DNA of 64,000 nucleotides from Polytrichum commune (GCA_950295325.1 OX485804.1:18292001-18356000); one strand, 5' to 3'; positions 35,664 to 48,290 are shown, numbered from the stretch's first letter. Numbers and translations are program-made. Notes: a model not told the origin generated them from the sequence alone.

Positions 35664-35811
35664 CGTGCTACCTTTCTATAAACGTGCTACCTTTCTATAA
35701 GCGTGCTACCTTTCGATATATGTGCTACCTTTCTATAAGCGTGCTACCTTTCGATAAATGTGCTACCGTTCGATAAATGTGCTACCGTTCGATAATGTGA
35801 TACCTTTCTTG
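35664..35811 (+). repeat. 19-bp tandem repeat, eight units
   Basis: Units of CGTGCTACCTTTCTATAAA type start at 35664, 35683, 35702, 35721, 35740, 35759, 35778 and 35796. Two alternating subtypes (TTTCTATAAG and TTTCGATAAA, later GTTCGATAAA) indicate higher-order duplication. It directly follows the TATA box at 35583. Confidence 0.95.
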
Positions 35812-38657
35812 TGTTACCATTCTTATATCGAAAGGATTGACAAATCGGGCGATACAATTAGGAAGAGGATGGAATTCCTTATAACGTGAGGAAAACAACT
35901 AAGGACTTAAACGCTTTAAGTAAAGCACCTAAGGAGGAAACCATCGCGAGACAACAATTATGAGAAGCCCGGGAGGGGCTATCTCTTGAAGAACAACCAC
36001 AAGACTTTGTACGAATCACACTTGAGCTTAAAAAGGATTTAAATTGCTATTCAACTACTTGAGCAATTGTTGGACTAAGGTGTGTTATCCATGGCATTAG
36101 AATAAACACCGCAAGGCATTAAATTTGCACATACGCTCTCGCGCGCAATCGGAACATTCCCACAACATGCTATCACTCAACGGAAGAGAATTAATGAATT
36201 CCGAGCAACTTGAGAGATTAAAGAGTTAGAAAATAATTAAAAACTTATGTGAGCCCGTATGATTTAAGAAACTTGAAAGTACGAATCCATTACGGTCTTA
36301 GGAATTACATGTGAAATTTACCTAAGAGGATTTACCTAGAACGGTCTACGAATGATTTGTGATTTGGGATTCTCATGAGAGCTAACTTAGTGGCTAGAAG
36401 TGGATGTACCACATACTTGAGTATAAAGGGGAATTGGATTATGTGCCTCCATGTTGGTAACCCCTCGGATTTGATTTACTGGGGTTACATCACCGCCACC
36501 ACATGAGAGTATAATTACTACAAATTGAGGGTCCGCCAAGTGGCATATCAAAACATCCCCTCCCATCATACCTATCAAATCCATACAAGGTGTTAAAGGA
36601 GAAATAAGTAGAGAATTGAGGGAAGAAATACTAGGCTTAATAAAGCCCTAACCTTGGAGGACATCTTAAGGGATTTTTGATAGAACTTATCCACCCCTTT
36701 GAGATTAAGGCTACCAAAGGAGAGAATACACGAAGAATGTTTTCATGCCCGTGATTTTAATACAAATCCGGGAAATATAAGTTAGCGAGGGAATATGCTT
36801 GCAAACATTTTTACATTGAGACTTGGTTTGTGAACGACTCGCTAGTCATTCAAACCATGAAGGAGTTGGAGTGAATCTACAAGATATTAGACTTAAGGAA
36901 TGATTTCCCTTCACAAACACTTAACCTTGACATTAGAGAATTAGGGAACATTATCTTAAAGGTACCTATCCATTTAGGAGATGATTTAAAAGGAACTACA
37001 TACTAAGAGATATTGTAGAAGTGTTCTCATTAAGGGTACTTTCGGGGAACATAAACTTGACAACTTGGACACTTAATCCCTAGGGATTTATAAAAGGGTC
37101 TTGGACACAATATTCTTGATTAAGGAAAGTATTGTGTTACTAAATCTATTTAAAGGCTTAGGAACACCAAACCTTGACATTAGATTTAGGGAAACATAAA
37201 CTTGTAATCTCAGACCGACTACTCTTAGAGAGTTTATAAGGACATTGGAACTACATGTTACGGAATTGAGATACAGAAGAATGCAAACACCTTCACGAGT
37301 CTTAGAGAAGAGAAGATCTAATTTTGGTGGGAGTAACTTCCATGTAAACCGGTTCAGCAGCGGGTTACACCGTCTGAGGCTGGATGGTTGAAGGTGACCT
37401 CCAACAATGACCTTGTTGTAGCTCAAAGTTACAGTTGTATGCATGAACGTTTTCGCCATTATGTAGTCAACCTTGCATATAGATACATGATACACATGTG
37501 TTTGTAGTATAACCCATTGGCATATTTTTCCTACCATGGCATTCATTGTAAGTGTTCTCTCTCCCATTTGTTCCTATGCTTTCCAACATGTGAATGTGGA
37601 TTGTGCCCAGTTTTGGAGTTGGAAACCAACATCTTCTAGATTAAATATCTCATTCTAAGGTTCGCTTACAAATTAAATACCTCATTTCCAATTCACTCTT
37701 GCATTCAACTTTGAAAAAGGTTTGAAAGAGATTTTCATCCATTTGATGTAGCTCATGAGAATTTGACCATGCAACATGCATCATTGAAGCTAGGGAAATG
37801 ATAGAATCTAGATTTACCAACAAAGAGTTGTTTAAGTCATAAGGTAAACACAAATATTATTAATACAAAAACTTTAGGATTGTGATTTGTACATCTACCT
37901 CTATTTATAGTTATCAATAGCCATTTTATTTGTAGGACCCCCCCCCAAATAAAAAAAACTTCCCCTCACATATGATATAAATATCAATGCTTTAAAAAAA
38001 AAATTCAAACACTCATATAATCTACTTTGTGGTGTTCAAAGAACATACTTACCTCTCCAAACAAAAAATCATAGCACCCTGTTGATTTGTACAAAACTAG
38101 GTGGAACAATATCCCTCCCATATGTATACTTTGTAAGCCAAAATTTCAATAGAAGCCTTAGCTACTAGATCATAGACTTGTAATGTATGTATTTTGTGTA
38201 TTTTATGTTGGGTTGTTGGATGCAAGGACATATGTTCCGGAATAACAAAAGTTAATAGTCAAAAAGTAAAATTTGCAACAACTAGAGCATGCTAAAAAAT
38301 TACGTCTCCTACATTGTCTAAGTAACGTTAGGATTGATGAAATTAACAAAACAAAAACGGTGCTATGTATAACAATTGGGTGTAGTCAAATCAAGATCGT
38401 GCACTTATACCCCCCCCCCCCCCCCCAAAATAAAATAAAATTATACCCTCTCCAAGCACATGTTTACCACAACACGTATTAATTGTCCTCCCTAAGAACC
38501 TACCAAGAGCATGTATATATTGTATATGTTTATGTTGTTTGCATGTGCATTTATTTATACTTGTTGGTATAGTATCACTACTTCGTTGCATTTCAAAGAG
38601 AGGTTGCCATATTCAATGTCATCTTGGCATAATCATAGAATACACTATCCTTACCTT
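35812..38657. other. Interval without gene
   Basis: No gene is supported apart from a decayed minus-strand open frame (37088-37567, 159 codons) that shares a short motif with 33065-33247. C-rich homopolymers lie at 37937-37946 and 38410-38426. Confidence 0.45.
38410..38426. repeat. C17 homopolymer
   Basis: Seventeen consecutive C, the longest homopolymer of C or G in the window. Confidence 0.95.
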
Positions 38658-38659
38658 AT

Positions 38660-38735
38660 AGGGGTAGCTCAATGGCGAAGATGATCGCCTTTTAGTAGGT
38701 CATCATGTTATGATCGTTGCATCTTACCATTCGTA
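38660..38735 (+). mobile_element. tRNA-like SINE head fragment
   Basis: GGGGTAGCTCAATGGCGAAG matches a tRNA 5' end and A box (TAGCTCAATGG). The expected B box is degraded. It is too diverged to be a functional tRNA, and no acceptor or anticodon arm can be folded with confidence. Confidence 0.45.
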
Positions 38736-41104
38736 GATTTGAAGGCGAAGGATTGTATTGAACATGTTAGTGACAAAGGGGAGGAGGGAATGGAAGATGA
38801 TAGGGGTAGTTACAAAGCTTCTATGCATGATTCTACATTGATTGCATTGAATGTGCTCATTACTTTGTGGACATTGATATGTGTGAGTAATTTCCTCTAA
38901 TACTTCCACTATGTTCAACAACTTTGATTTCTAATATTTCTACAATGCCTCTATCATTTCATTCCTCAAGTCCACATGAATTCTAGAAATATAGTCTAGA
39001 GCATGCTTGACACTTGGGACATAGCTACATTTAAAAAAAATAAAAATAAAAATGAATGTGGGATCTCACGACCGTGTTAAAAATCATCTCCAAACTCTCA
39101 TGTCAAGCTTGCGGTTGTTGATTTAAGGAGTCAAGTAAGGCATTCATTAGGTTGATTACACTTTGTGTGAACTTCCCACTCGTATTATTATAAACAAAGA
39201 TGTTGCTATTCATGCCAAAATACTACGGTTATAGGATACTAGTGGGTGAACTTCAAATATTTGTCAACCTCACTGCTCACAAGTTACTACTCACATGTTA
39301 GCACCACCCCCCCCCTCTATTAACAAGTTCATTAAACATCTTGACGTTGATGTAAGTTAGAACTACCAAAGCCACTAAAACATGTATTTATTCATAGAGA
39401 AAAAGTGTTATTTTGGGTGGGATAATTGGAATTGCTTGAAAGCTTCATAAGATGTTGTCAATCTTCATGCACACGTATCGTGACACTTGAATCTTTGAGC
39501 ATGGAGACAAAGGTCAAAGTCCCTTTTTTAGTTCAAGCTAATCTATACATTCCAACAACGGGCTTATTCCACTTGTAGGTTGCACTAGAGAGTACATCCT
39601 CATGAAGGCTTAGTCCTTTCAAACCAATGTGTTGTGTGTTATGGTTTTGCAAAAGCCATGGCAATTGTCACATGGACCAAGTTACATCATCCTTGGAGTC
39701 CTTCCCTTTGGATCGCAACGGAAACTCTACCATTTGCAGTCAAAAGACTTGTAGCTCGCCCGTACTTACGTCAGTAGATCACCAATCTATTTGAAGCTCA
39801 ATAGAGGAATGACCCCATGCATTCAAGACTTGCAATACCTAGAATGAACATCAAATCACTCCTAACGATTTCCTTCAAATCTAAAGGTGGGACTGAAGTG
39901 CGTATCTTACCACTCTTATCACTTTGATTGTACTTATAGATATCCGAGGCCTCCATATATACTTCATGGTCCTTGTTGAATGAGGGACTTTGTGGACTTC
40001 AAAATCAATACTTGCGCTGTGTTCAGTGTAATCAAATAACTGTCGTGATGGAGCCGCTCAGCATATACACATTTACATTCAAAGCAGATAAGTAACCCTC
40101 CCCAATCTCCATCACCTGCAAAAAAAACTAAAAAAAAAACTTTGGACTTCAAAAGCATTCCCAAATTTGAGCCTTTCAAACCCTTGCTTCAAATGGAAAC
40201 AAGGGTGCGGATTTTCACATTGACAAGGACCGAGAACTCATGACTTCACCTTGCGGATACTACCGAGCGATGTCTAGCGGAGAGAATCGCATGAAGAGAA
40301 AAGGCCATGGAACTATCCGATGCTCGGGGGGGGGGGGGGCAGTGTGTTTAAAAGTTAAGGATATAGGTGCGAACAACCACTATTTTATAGGGGGGTATTA
40401 CTTTCAATTCTCTTCTTTTTTCACATGCTATCATTATGTAAATTTCTACTTTGGGTTAATAGAAAAATGGCTTGCATTACTTATAATTCCAAATTACCTA
40501 TTATTCCATACCCTATAGTACTTTAAAGATGTCCAGTGGCATTTTTGATACCCTATATTACTCTTAATTCCATTTATAATTTTTAGCCCCCATGTTTTTA
40601 AGATACCTATCATTTGTTCGCACGTATATTGCTACTCCAACCAATGACTACCCCCCCCCCCCGAGATCCGATGCAAAGTCCTCAATTCCGAACAACTAAT
40701 GATGCAAGTTTTGAAGCATTGCAAAATGAGACGCCTTGCTCTAAAAAGAAAGCCACCTCCAACACCATAAAGCTTACTCCAAATCGATCGACCTTGCTTC
40801 AAAACCATAAACTAGGAACCTCGCTCATCCCACCACAAATCCTATGGTCTCAAAATGGGTGAACAAAAAGAAATACAAAAAAAGAAAAGAAAAAACCACC
40901 TACCCATGTGCACATGCCATCCATATACTAGAAATCAAATGCCGGACTTCTCCTTGCAATTTGGGGCCTTCTCCAAGAATTGAAATGGGGGAGGGGAGGG
41001 GGGATGTTTACCATAGTGGGAGTTCATATGTGTAACGACCTTCCCCTTTCCAACCATTGTGGAGGCATAGCTTTATGTGGTACCTACCACATTTTAGTTA
41101 CCCA
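38736..41104. other. Interval without gene
   Basis: Nothing coding is supported. It contains C9 (39307-39315), G14 (40326-40339) and C12 (40651-40662) homopolymers. Confidence 0.5.
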
Positions 41105-41348
41105 CACTAGTAGAAAACTATGCCCCAAAAAATGTAGCCGAAATCAGTTGCAGTTGTTTTGACCAGCCTAATTTGTAGTTGCTAAACGACTACAAATTAT
41201 TCTTTTTTGTTTTGAAATTCTTAAGACCTTTCCAACGGTATATTACACATTCCCATATTCCTGAAATTTTAGTCGCTAGATGAGGCTAGTCAAAAGAACC
41301 GCAACTGATTTTGGTTGCGGTTTCTTTTGGCACAATTTTCTACTATTG
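41105..41348. mobile_element. Non-autonomous CACTA element with CCA target duplication
   Basis: The 5' end reads CACTAGTAGAAAACTATGCC and the 3' end is its near complement, finishing TTTTCTACTATTG. The inverted region extends about 70 bp inward, with shared CAGTTGCGGTT and TTTTGACTAGCC blocks. Direct CCA trinucleotides flank it (41102-41104 and 41349-41351), the 3-bp duplication typical of CACTA (EnSpm) insertions. The length is 244 bp with no coding sequence. Termini, size and duplication together make the superfamily assignment firm. Confidence 0.9.
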
Positions 41349-42054
41349 CCACCACTTCCAAGCCGTTGCCTACTTCCTCTAAAATCATTAGTTGGCTGAC
41401 CCATTGAACATGTTGTCTCTAGTGGACGCCATCAATTGCCAAGCAAAAACCAATTGTTCACATAGTTTGGTGATTTGTAATTTCTTATGGATTTCTCCCT
41501 TGCATGTTATGAAAAATAAAATATATACAGAATAAGGAGTCTATTGAATAATGTTATGACTCGGAACACCTCGACGATAGACAAACTTTAAACAAACTTA
41601 ATTTGAAGACCATGTTGTTGCATTCTTTATTAACAACTCATGTGTGAAAATGGGAACAATGTTTATTAAAATTTCATTGCACTTGTAAAAACTCGACAAA
41701 GAAACTACTACACTATCAATTGTATTCAGTCTCACTTACTATTTGTAGTTAGGCAATGCTATAACTATCTACTTACAAAGTAAGTTCCTACAAAGTAAAT
41801 TTATGAATATGTTATAATATTCACACTACTTTTTTTTACATGTATTGTTTAGAATTCATAACAATAATAGTAGAAAGGAGACGTGTTGAATAATGCCAGA
41901 GTAATAAGTGATCCTAAATGCCATACACATTGTAAAAAAAATAGAAGCTTGGCCATCAAATTAAGGACCACATTTTATGACCATTTATATGCCTGCAACA
42001 TGCACCTATTATACTCCATCAGTCATTGAATGCCTCCATCCCTCCACCCGTAAC
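41349..42054. other. AT-rich interval without gene
   Basis: No feature recognised. Confidence 0.5.
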
Positions 42055-42445
42055 TTGGGGCCGGTTCACACTATGTCCAAGTCGAGAGGAGAAGCGTCAC
42101 TTTTCTGGACCAAACTATGTCGAGAGGAGAAGCCTTTGGGCTAAAAAAGTATATTAAAATAATCCACTTGAAGCCTTTCGAATATTTTAATGAAAAAAAA
42201 GTTCGGCCTCTCAACAGAAGTTTGGGTCGAGCATTTTGCTCGACCCAAACTTTGCTCAAGAGGCCGAACTCTTGGCACCATAACTTCCTAAAAGTGCTGC
42301 CACCTAAGTTCTTTTGGAGGTGACGTCTTTTGGACTTCGGCCTCTAGTGTGAAGACCGAGAGGACAAACTTTGGACATTTGAGCATTTTCATTGGTCCAA
42401 ACGCTGCTCCTCTCGAAGTTTGGCCATAGTGTGAACCAACCCTTA
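42055..42445. mobile_element. hAT-like MITE family F with internal hairpin
   Basis: The inverted termini are TTGGGGCCGGTTCACACTAT (42055) and the complement of ATAGTGTGAACCAACCCTTA (ends 42445), followed inward by CGAGAGG. At 42200-42270 an internal hairpin has two paired blocks: AGTTCGGCCTCT with AGAGGCCGAACT, and AAGTTTGGGTCGAGC with GCTCGACCCAAACTT, separated by a 6/6 internal bulge and a 5-base loop. Non-coding. Confidence 0.85.
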
Positions 42446-42683
42446 AGCACGCGACGAAGAAGTTATTACGTTTTCTAGAACCGGCCTGCTTCTCCTAGGA
42501 GATGAAACGTGTGATAAGTTTGAGATTGTTAGCAAATCCAAATGGATGTCTTAGCCACTCTTCTCATGATTTTTCCGAGCTCATACAAATTTGTATTCAT
42601 TTACAAAGCAAAGTTATTTGTGCTCGTTACTTTTGCCATATAGGTTCTGAGTCACGTATGTAAAATGGGCCTTATTTTATGAA

Positions 42684-43405
42684 AGGAGACAAAAAAATGA
42701 TTGCATATGAGCGTATTTTTCAACCACCCAACACAGAATCTGGACCCCTTCTACGGTTGTGACCAATTCATCTCAAATGACATGGAATAGATCAATCTAG
42801 GGCCACTTCACACACAAGCCAAGAGCCGTAACCATGATATTGTGAGAGCCCCCCAAAAGTGTCCAAAGGCCGTTCCAAGACACCTCCAAAATCATGAAGT
42901 GTGGTCACGGATCCTGAAGTGTAGTGTGAAGTCATATGTGAGTGGGCCCTCAACCAAATGTTATTTCAATGACTTTCTATTCATGCGGGTCCTCACATGT
43001 GATAAAATACAAGAAATCAATAGTTGTGAGTGTTCGGAGTGCCATGGTCTCCTAGTTGTGTGTTAGGCCTACCTCCAAGAGGTGGTTTTTGAAAATAATC
43101 CAAGTGACCATGAAACATGATCCATTCAATGCCACGTAGGAATTCATGTAGACTTTACATCCATCTTGCATTCACATACTCCATTGGTCCCTCAAGCGTA
43201 GTGTGAAGCAAACTTGGATTGGGCCCACCTTTTCTACCAACGAAGGTGTTTGAAATGCAATGGTCATGGGCTCTCACTCTCGTGCATGAAGTGGCCCTTA
43301 GAATCTTAAAAGCTAATTTCAACAAAAATAATAACCTTCGGGCTGCATACTATAGGAGGGCTTTTATGTTGCATGAATGAGAGGTACACTCGTATATGAT
43401 AATTT
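42684..43405 (+). mobile_element. MITE family D, copy 3, containing a family C insertion
   Basis: The left part (TGATTGCATATGAGCGTA at about 42699) and the right part (ATGAATGAGAGGTACACTCG, 43373-43392) belong to family D. Family C copy 3 sits between them. The empty-site copy at 24302-24545 shows the uninterrupted arrangement. Confidence 0.65.
42798..43300 (+). mobile_element. hAT-like MITE family C, copy 3
   Basis: It runs from TAGGGCCACTTCACACACAA to CGTGCATGAAGTGGCCCTTA, collinear with copies 1 and 2. AATCT precedes AGGGCC (42793-42797) and occurs again just after the 3' end (43302-43306), a possible remnant of target duplication. It is nested in family D. Confidence 0.8.
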
Positions 43406-43680
43406 GATGCCATGTAGGAATTCATGTAGACTTTACGTCCATCTTGCATTCACATACTCCATTGGTCCCTCAAGCGCAGTGTGAAGCAAACTTGGATTGG
43501 CCCCACCTTTTCTACCAACGAAGGTGTTTGAAATGTAATGGTCATGGGCTCTCACTCTCGTGCGTGAAGTGGCCCTTAGAATCTTAAAAGCTAATTTCAA
43601 CAAAAATAATAACCTTCGGGCTGCATACTATAAGAGGGCTTTTATGTTGCATGAATGAGAGGTACACTCGTATATGATAA
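43125..43680 (+). repeat. 278-bp tandem duplication spanning the MITE C/D junction
   Basis: About 43125-43402 and 43403-43680 are two copies offset by exactly 278 bp. For example, GAATCTTAAAAGC occurs at 43301 and 43579. Only about seven differences were seen by eye (roughly 97% identity). Each copy holds the 3' half of family C and the 3' end of family D. It arose after the nested insertion. Confidence 0.9.
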
Positions 43681-43682
43681 AT

Positions 43683-43706
43683 CCCCCCCCCCCCTCTCTC
43701 TCTCTC
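43683..43706. repeat. C12 followed by (TC)n
   Basis: Twelve C run directly into six TC dinucleotides, at the right edge of the tandem duplication. Confidence 0.95.
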
Positions 43707-44000
43707 GCATCTCCCTTATGAAAGGGCACTCATACAAAGTGCATTCCTTTGTAAGGGGAATGTGCCGGAAGTTGCCGTGCCATATGCTCGTACTCAATGT
43801 ACGTTGCCAACCGCTCCACATAAATAAAATAATAATGCCCTTCTTGGGTGGAGAGGCTTTTGTGTGATGAAGTGCATGCAGTTGTGAAGGGAGTGTATTA
43901 ACAGAGCACATGCAGCAGATACCTTACATGTTGACAGCTTCCCAAATAAAGGTGACTCTTGGCTCAAATCCACAGCTTAAATAACAAAGTCCTCCATCCT

Positions 44001-44499
44001 CAGGGCCACTTCACACATGGGACTGAGAGCCCGTGACCATTACACTTCAAGCACTCTCATTGGTGGAAAGGACGGAGCCGGTCCAAGTTCGCTACTTCAC
44101 ACTACGCTTGAGGGACCAACGGAGTAGGTGAATGCAAGATGGATGTAAAGTCTACATGGATTCCTACATGGCACCGAATGGATCATGTTTCATGGTCACT
44201 TGGATTGTTTTCAAAAACCACTTCTTGGAGGTAGGCCTAACACATAACCAGGAGACCGCGGCACTCCAAATGCTCACAACCGATGGTTTATTCTATTTCA
44301 TCATGTGTGAGGGATTTGCATGGATAGAGATTCATTGAAACAACATTTGATTGAGGGTCTGGTCACATACGACTTCACACTACACTTGAGGACTTGTGAC
44401 CGCACTACATGATTTTGGAGGTGTGTTGGGACGGCCTTTGCACAATTTCTTTTGGGCTCTCACTATTTCATGGTCACGGCTTTTGGCTCGTGTGTGAAG
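44001..44499 (-). mobile_element. hAT-like MITE family C, copy 4 (inverted)
   Basis: It begins CAGGGCCACTTCACACATGG and ends GGCTCGTGTGTGAAG. The body is the reverse of copies 1-3, so together with copy 3 it forms a large inverted pair about 0.7 kb apart. Confidence 0.85.
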
Positions 44500-44976
44500 A
44501 ACAAATAAACAACATCGTACCATTTCGTGAACCTCATGAAGGTCAATGTGCCAAGAATATATTCACGTTAGTGTGGAGTTGCCAAAGCATATTCTAAACC
44601 ACGTGCTTTCACATTTGGTTATTTTGTCAAAACTAACATGATATAAAACTAACTTCATTCATCAAGTGTGTTTTTCCACTTAGTTTGAAAAGTGCATCTC
44701 AAGAATATGTTAATTTTAGATAGGGTCCTTTCTTGACATGATTGACTAAAATGGAAGTTTGTGACCCAAATATTAAGTAAAGTGATCATCAAATGTGACA
44801 AATGACTATGTTTTTTTTTTTTTTTCCTTGACATAAGATAATGTGCCCCTTATCATTTGGAACCAACTTAAATAAAAATGACACATATTTCAAAATTCGT
44901 GATGACTTGTGAAAAATGTGCATACATGACTTAGATGTTGAGAAGTTAAGAAACAAGCCCTAACTACAAAGCTTAA
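44500..44976. other. Interval without gene
   Basis: AT-rich, with a T16 tract near 44810-44825. Confidence 0.5.
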
Positions 44977-45207
44977 CTACATTAATATGTGCAACTAGGC
45001 TACCCCGTGTTAATATGTCAACATTCCACATAACTTTTATAATCACTACAGTAGTAAAGAAATACAATAACTACTATTTTATTAAAGTTTCTATACAAAC
45101 TAATAGACAAAGTTATGAATGGTTGTCATTTGATTTTGACCAAAGGTAATTTGCATGGGTAAAAAGCAACTCATTTGCAAAGGCAACCAACTTGCACATA
45201 CCAATGT
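44977..45207. mobile_element. MITE family H, copy 1
   Basis: The termini ATATGTGCAACTAGGCTACC and the complement of GGCAACCAACTTGCACATA are inverted. The body shares ACATTCCACAT and AATTTGCATGGGTAAAAAG with copies at 53588 and 54976. About 230 bp, non-coding. Confidence 0.7.
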
Positions 45208-48200
45208 GCAAATTATATTTATGTTAGAGTTTTAGAGCCTGCTAGCTCACTATGTATTGGAGACTATTTTACAACTTCATCAATTAACTTGGGAATAATG
45301 AAAGTGATGTGAACTTGAATAATTATAACTTTGAGCAAGTATTGTCACATTGGTTCCCAACAGGGAAGAGTTCCCACACAAGTGCGGGCAGGAAGACCGG
45401 ACAATGAAGGAGGCGTGGGAGGGGCAGGGTCCGGCCGAATAAAGATGTGATCTAGCAAGGGGCCAAAATTATGTCAAAATGTGTTGATTCTTAACCATAG
45501 CTATCGAAATATTTTGACTTAAAACTAGAGTTGTCATATGGTGTTGTCATGAAAGTAACTTGTTTCTAGTAGTGCATGCAAGAATTTGATCCAAAAATTG
45601 TGAACAAACTTGGGATCCATACTTGGATGTTGAGGGGTGCACTATTGACAACCTCTCCTCCTCCCTCTTTTAGAAGGGACAAGAGCCAAGAAGTTGTGTA
45701 ATGTTAAGTCATGTCAAATGTTGTTGATGCACAACGTTCTTCAATCTTATGGGTTCTTTGCAAATCAATAGCAGATTCTTTTTTTTGCTAAATCGTGGCA
45801 CCCATGTCTTCCTAGGAAGGTGAGTGCCATGATCCGGCTCCTCTTCTCCACGGAGACGTGGGTGGGCAAGGGAGCATATGATTGGGTTTGATGCATGGGT
45901 AGATCACTTAGTGCATTTTAAAAACGACGTGCGGCATAATATAGAGAGGATTAAAATCATTTGAAATAAAAATTATAAAGGAATTCCAAATAACGAAGGG
46001 GCCATTAAATGTAGACAATCCCATTATAAGTAAGTTAGATGGACATAAAACGTGGGCCGTTATTTTTTTGTAAAATTAATATAGGGGCTGAAGATAAGGA
46101 TCCTAGAAGGTATGTTTAGTATGGTATGTTTGCAATGATATTAATGTTTGCACCCTTCTTTGTTTCCATGCTTTCCCTCAACACTCGTCAATTGCGTTAG
46201 GAAGTAGATTAGCTTTTATTACTTAAAAGGAATATAGAGTACAAAAAATTGCAGTGATTTGGACAATATAAGTAATGCAAAGGTGCAAACAAATCGGCCA
46301 TTTTTGAAATTTAAGTAATTATAGGGAGGCTTTAATTTGGCCCTTGAAGGTAAATAGCCCCAAAACAAAAAAAAACCCCAAGCCGCACGTGGTGCACAAA
46401 AATGCCTTAGAGAGATCTACCCGTGGTTTGATGAGAAAATTCGACTTTGTCACACGCACGGTCATAGAACCACCAAACACTCCCGGAACATGTGTGTTTG
46501 GGTTAAGGTAGCATGGATTATGTTCATGTCCATTATTGTGGTTGCTTGACTAATTATGTGCTAATTACTCTACCTAAGCCACGACTTGTTGTTGAGGATT
46601 TGAGTGGGCCGCATGATGAACATGAGTTCTCATGGTCATGACCAACTTGTTCATTGTCAATGTTGACATTCCTTGGAACATCCTTATGTGCTTAATCCCT
46701 ATGGCAAATGTGGTACGATAACAATAGGTTTCAAGATCATCTAATGTAAACTCGCTCTAAGGGGTTGGGCTTAACCTCTAACTACCCAAGCAACCCATTT
46801 TGGGTTGACGAATTGCTCAAAACATGTGGAGAACGGAAACTATCAAAATGTTGCACACAACACGGACAAATTAATAAGAGGCGTTGTCTAGCTAGATAGA
46901 CAAAAAATCTGGACCTTTTGCAAGGTTGCTATTTCCTCGTGGTGTTGTCTACATTGAAGTTACAACAAAGACAATGAAAATTAAAAAACATGAAAATTGT
47001 AAGATAAATACTTATTTGTTTGACAAATTCGTGTGACTTCACCAACAATGGATGAGATGGTGTATTGATAGTATTAAACATGAAAGTGTTTTCCAAAATT
47101 TTCTTGATTAGCAAATTTTGGCGTAAAACAACTAGAACATGTTGAGAGCCAAATGTGAAGATAATGGATGTTTTTGGTACCATTGAACATAGGGCTAACT
47201 TTATGCATTTGTGGTAGTATTGCCAAGAGGTTGAGTATTAGAAAGAGGTTTGAGTATTGGCGAAATGAGGAGTTGGTATCCCCGCATTCTTGCTTCATTG
47301 CTTCCTTTTGCCAGTTTGTTGTGATACAACTTGTGATTTAACTGGAACTTCCACAACATGTGTAATTCTCTCAATAGCTTTAAATTCTTTCTCCTCCCTA
47401 GACATGAAAAAACCATCAAGACAATCCAAAAATCAAGGAAATACCTGCAACATATTATATTCCCAAGCAGGTGCTTGGGCTACTGTATAGGTGCAGAAGT
47501 TGCGTAATCTATCAATCCAAACGTTGATTTCTTTTGGGCAAAGCCAATGCGTTGGTGGCTTTTTGCATGAGCAACTTCATGCGAACAAATTTGCAAGTAT
47601 TAGGAGTACATCATTAGTGACTGCAACCTTTACAAGTGAATAAGGTTGATTAGCAATGACCAAAGATATTACATACCACATTATTGGACGGCCTTACATG
47701 TCTATCACACGTTTGATTGCAATACCTCCAAACTTGAAATTACACAGTTTAAACCCTTTTGTGATTGTATGCCACCCAACCACCCAACCACCCACCCATC
47801 CCAACAATGATTGACTAACCAAAGGGGGCCACACATGCTTTGAATCTGTTGGTTTCTTTCATTGACGCCACTGCCCTAGCATTCCGAGAGCTAAAAAAAA
47901 GTTGATCCTCTATTGAATTGGTAGTTGGGGATGGGATTTGCCTCCCCACCAAACTGCCAACTCTTGGAAAACAGTGGGGGAAAAACACAGTCACCAATTT
48001 GGGAGCCAATGAAAATGCAACATTGGGTTGTGCACATTTTAGATTAAGATTTTTGGTCTCTTTGCTAACTAATTAACTTTAAAGTGTGAGAGACCTCATG
48101 ATTCCTCATCCTGACCATGTCACTAAACTAATGAAAATGACAACTTATTTACACATATAACATGACTGCAAGTTTCAAAACATCAGATTTCACCTCTCTA

Positions 48201-48290
48201 GTCCAAGACGACATTTTTATGAAACATCGGGTTTCATCTCTTCTCCAGTCCGAGACGGCATTTATATGGAAAACCTCCGGTTGGGGGCGT
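45208..48290. other. Interval without gene
   Basis: AT-rich. A lone CACTA-like 3' tip (TTTCTAGTAGTG, 45563-45574) occurs without a partner. A (CCCA)n stretch lies at 47773-47802. A short NPKWV-like minus-strand remnant of the unknown coding repeat lies near 46790-46810. Small open frames have no family features. Confidence 0.45.

Noticed and set aside
38660-38735. Functional tRNA gene
   Set aside because: Only the 5' end and A box match; the remaining arms and B box do not fold.
39740-39920. Possible gypsy protease remnant on the minus strand
   Set aside because: An ILGIASLECMG-like stretch resembles the downstream part of retropepsin, but the catalytic motif is not visible and stops are frequent.
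45563-45574. Second CACTA element
   Set aside because: Only a TTTCTAGTAGTG tip is present; no partner terminus or 3-bp duplication could be found nearby.
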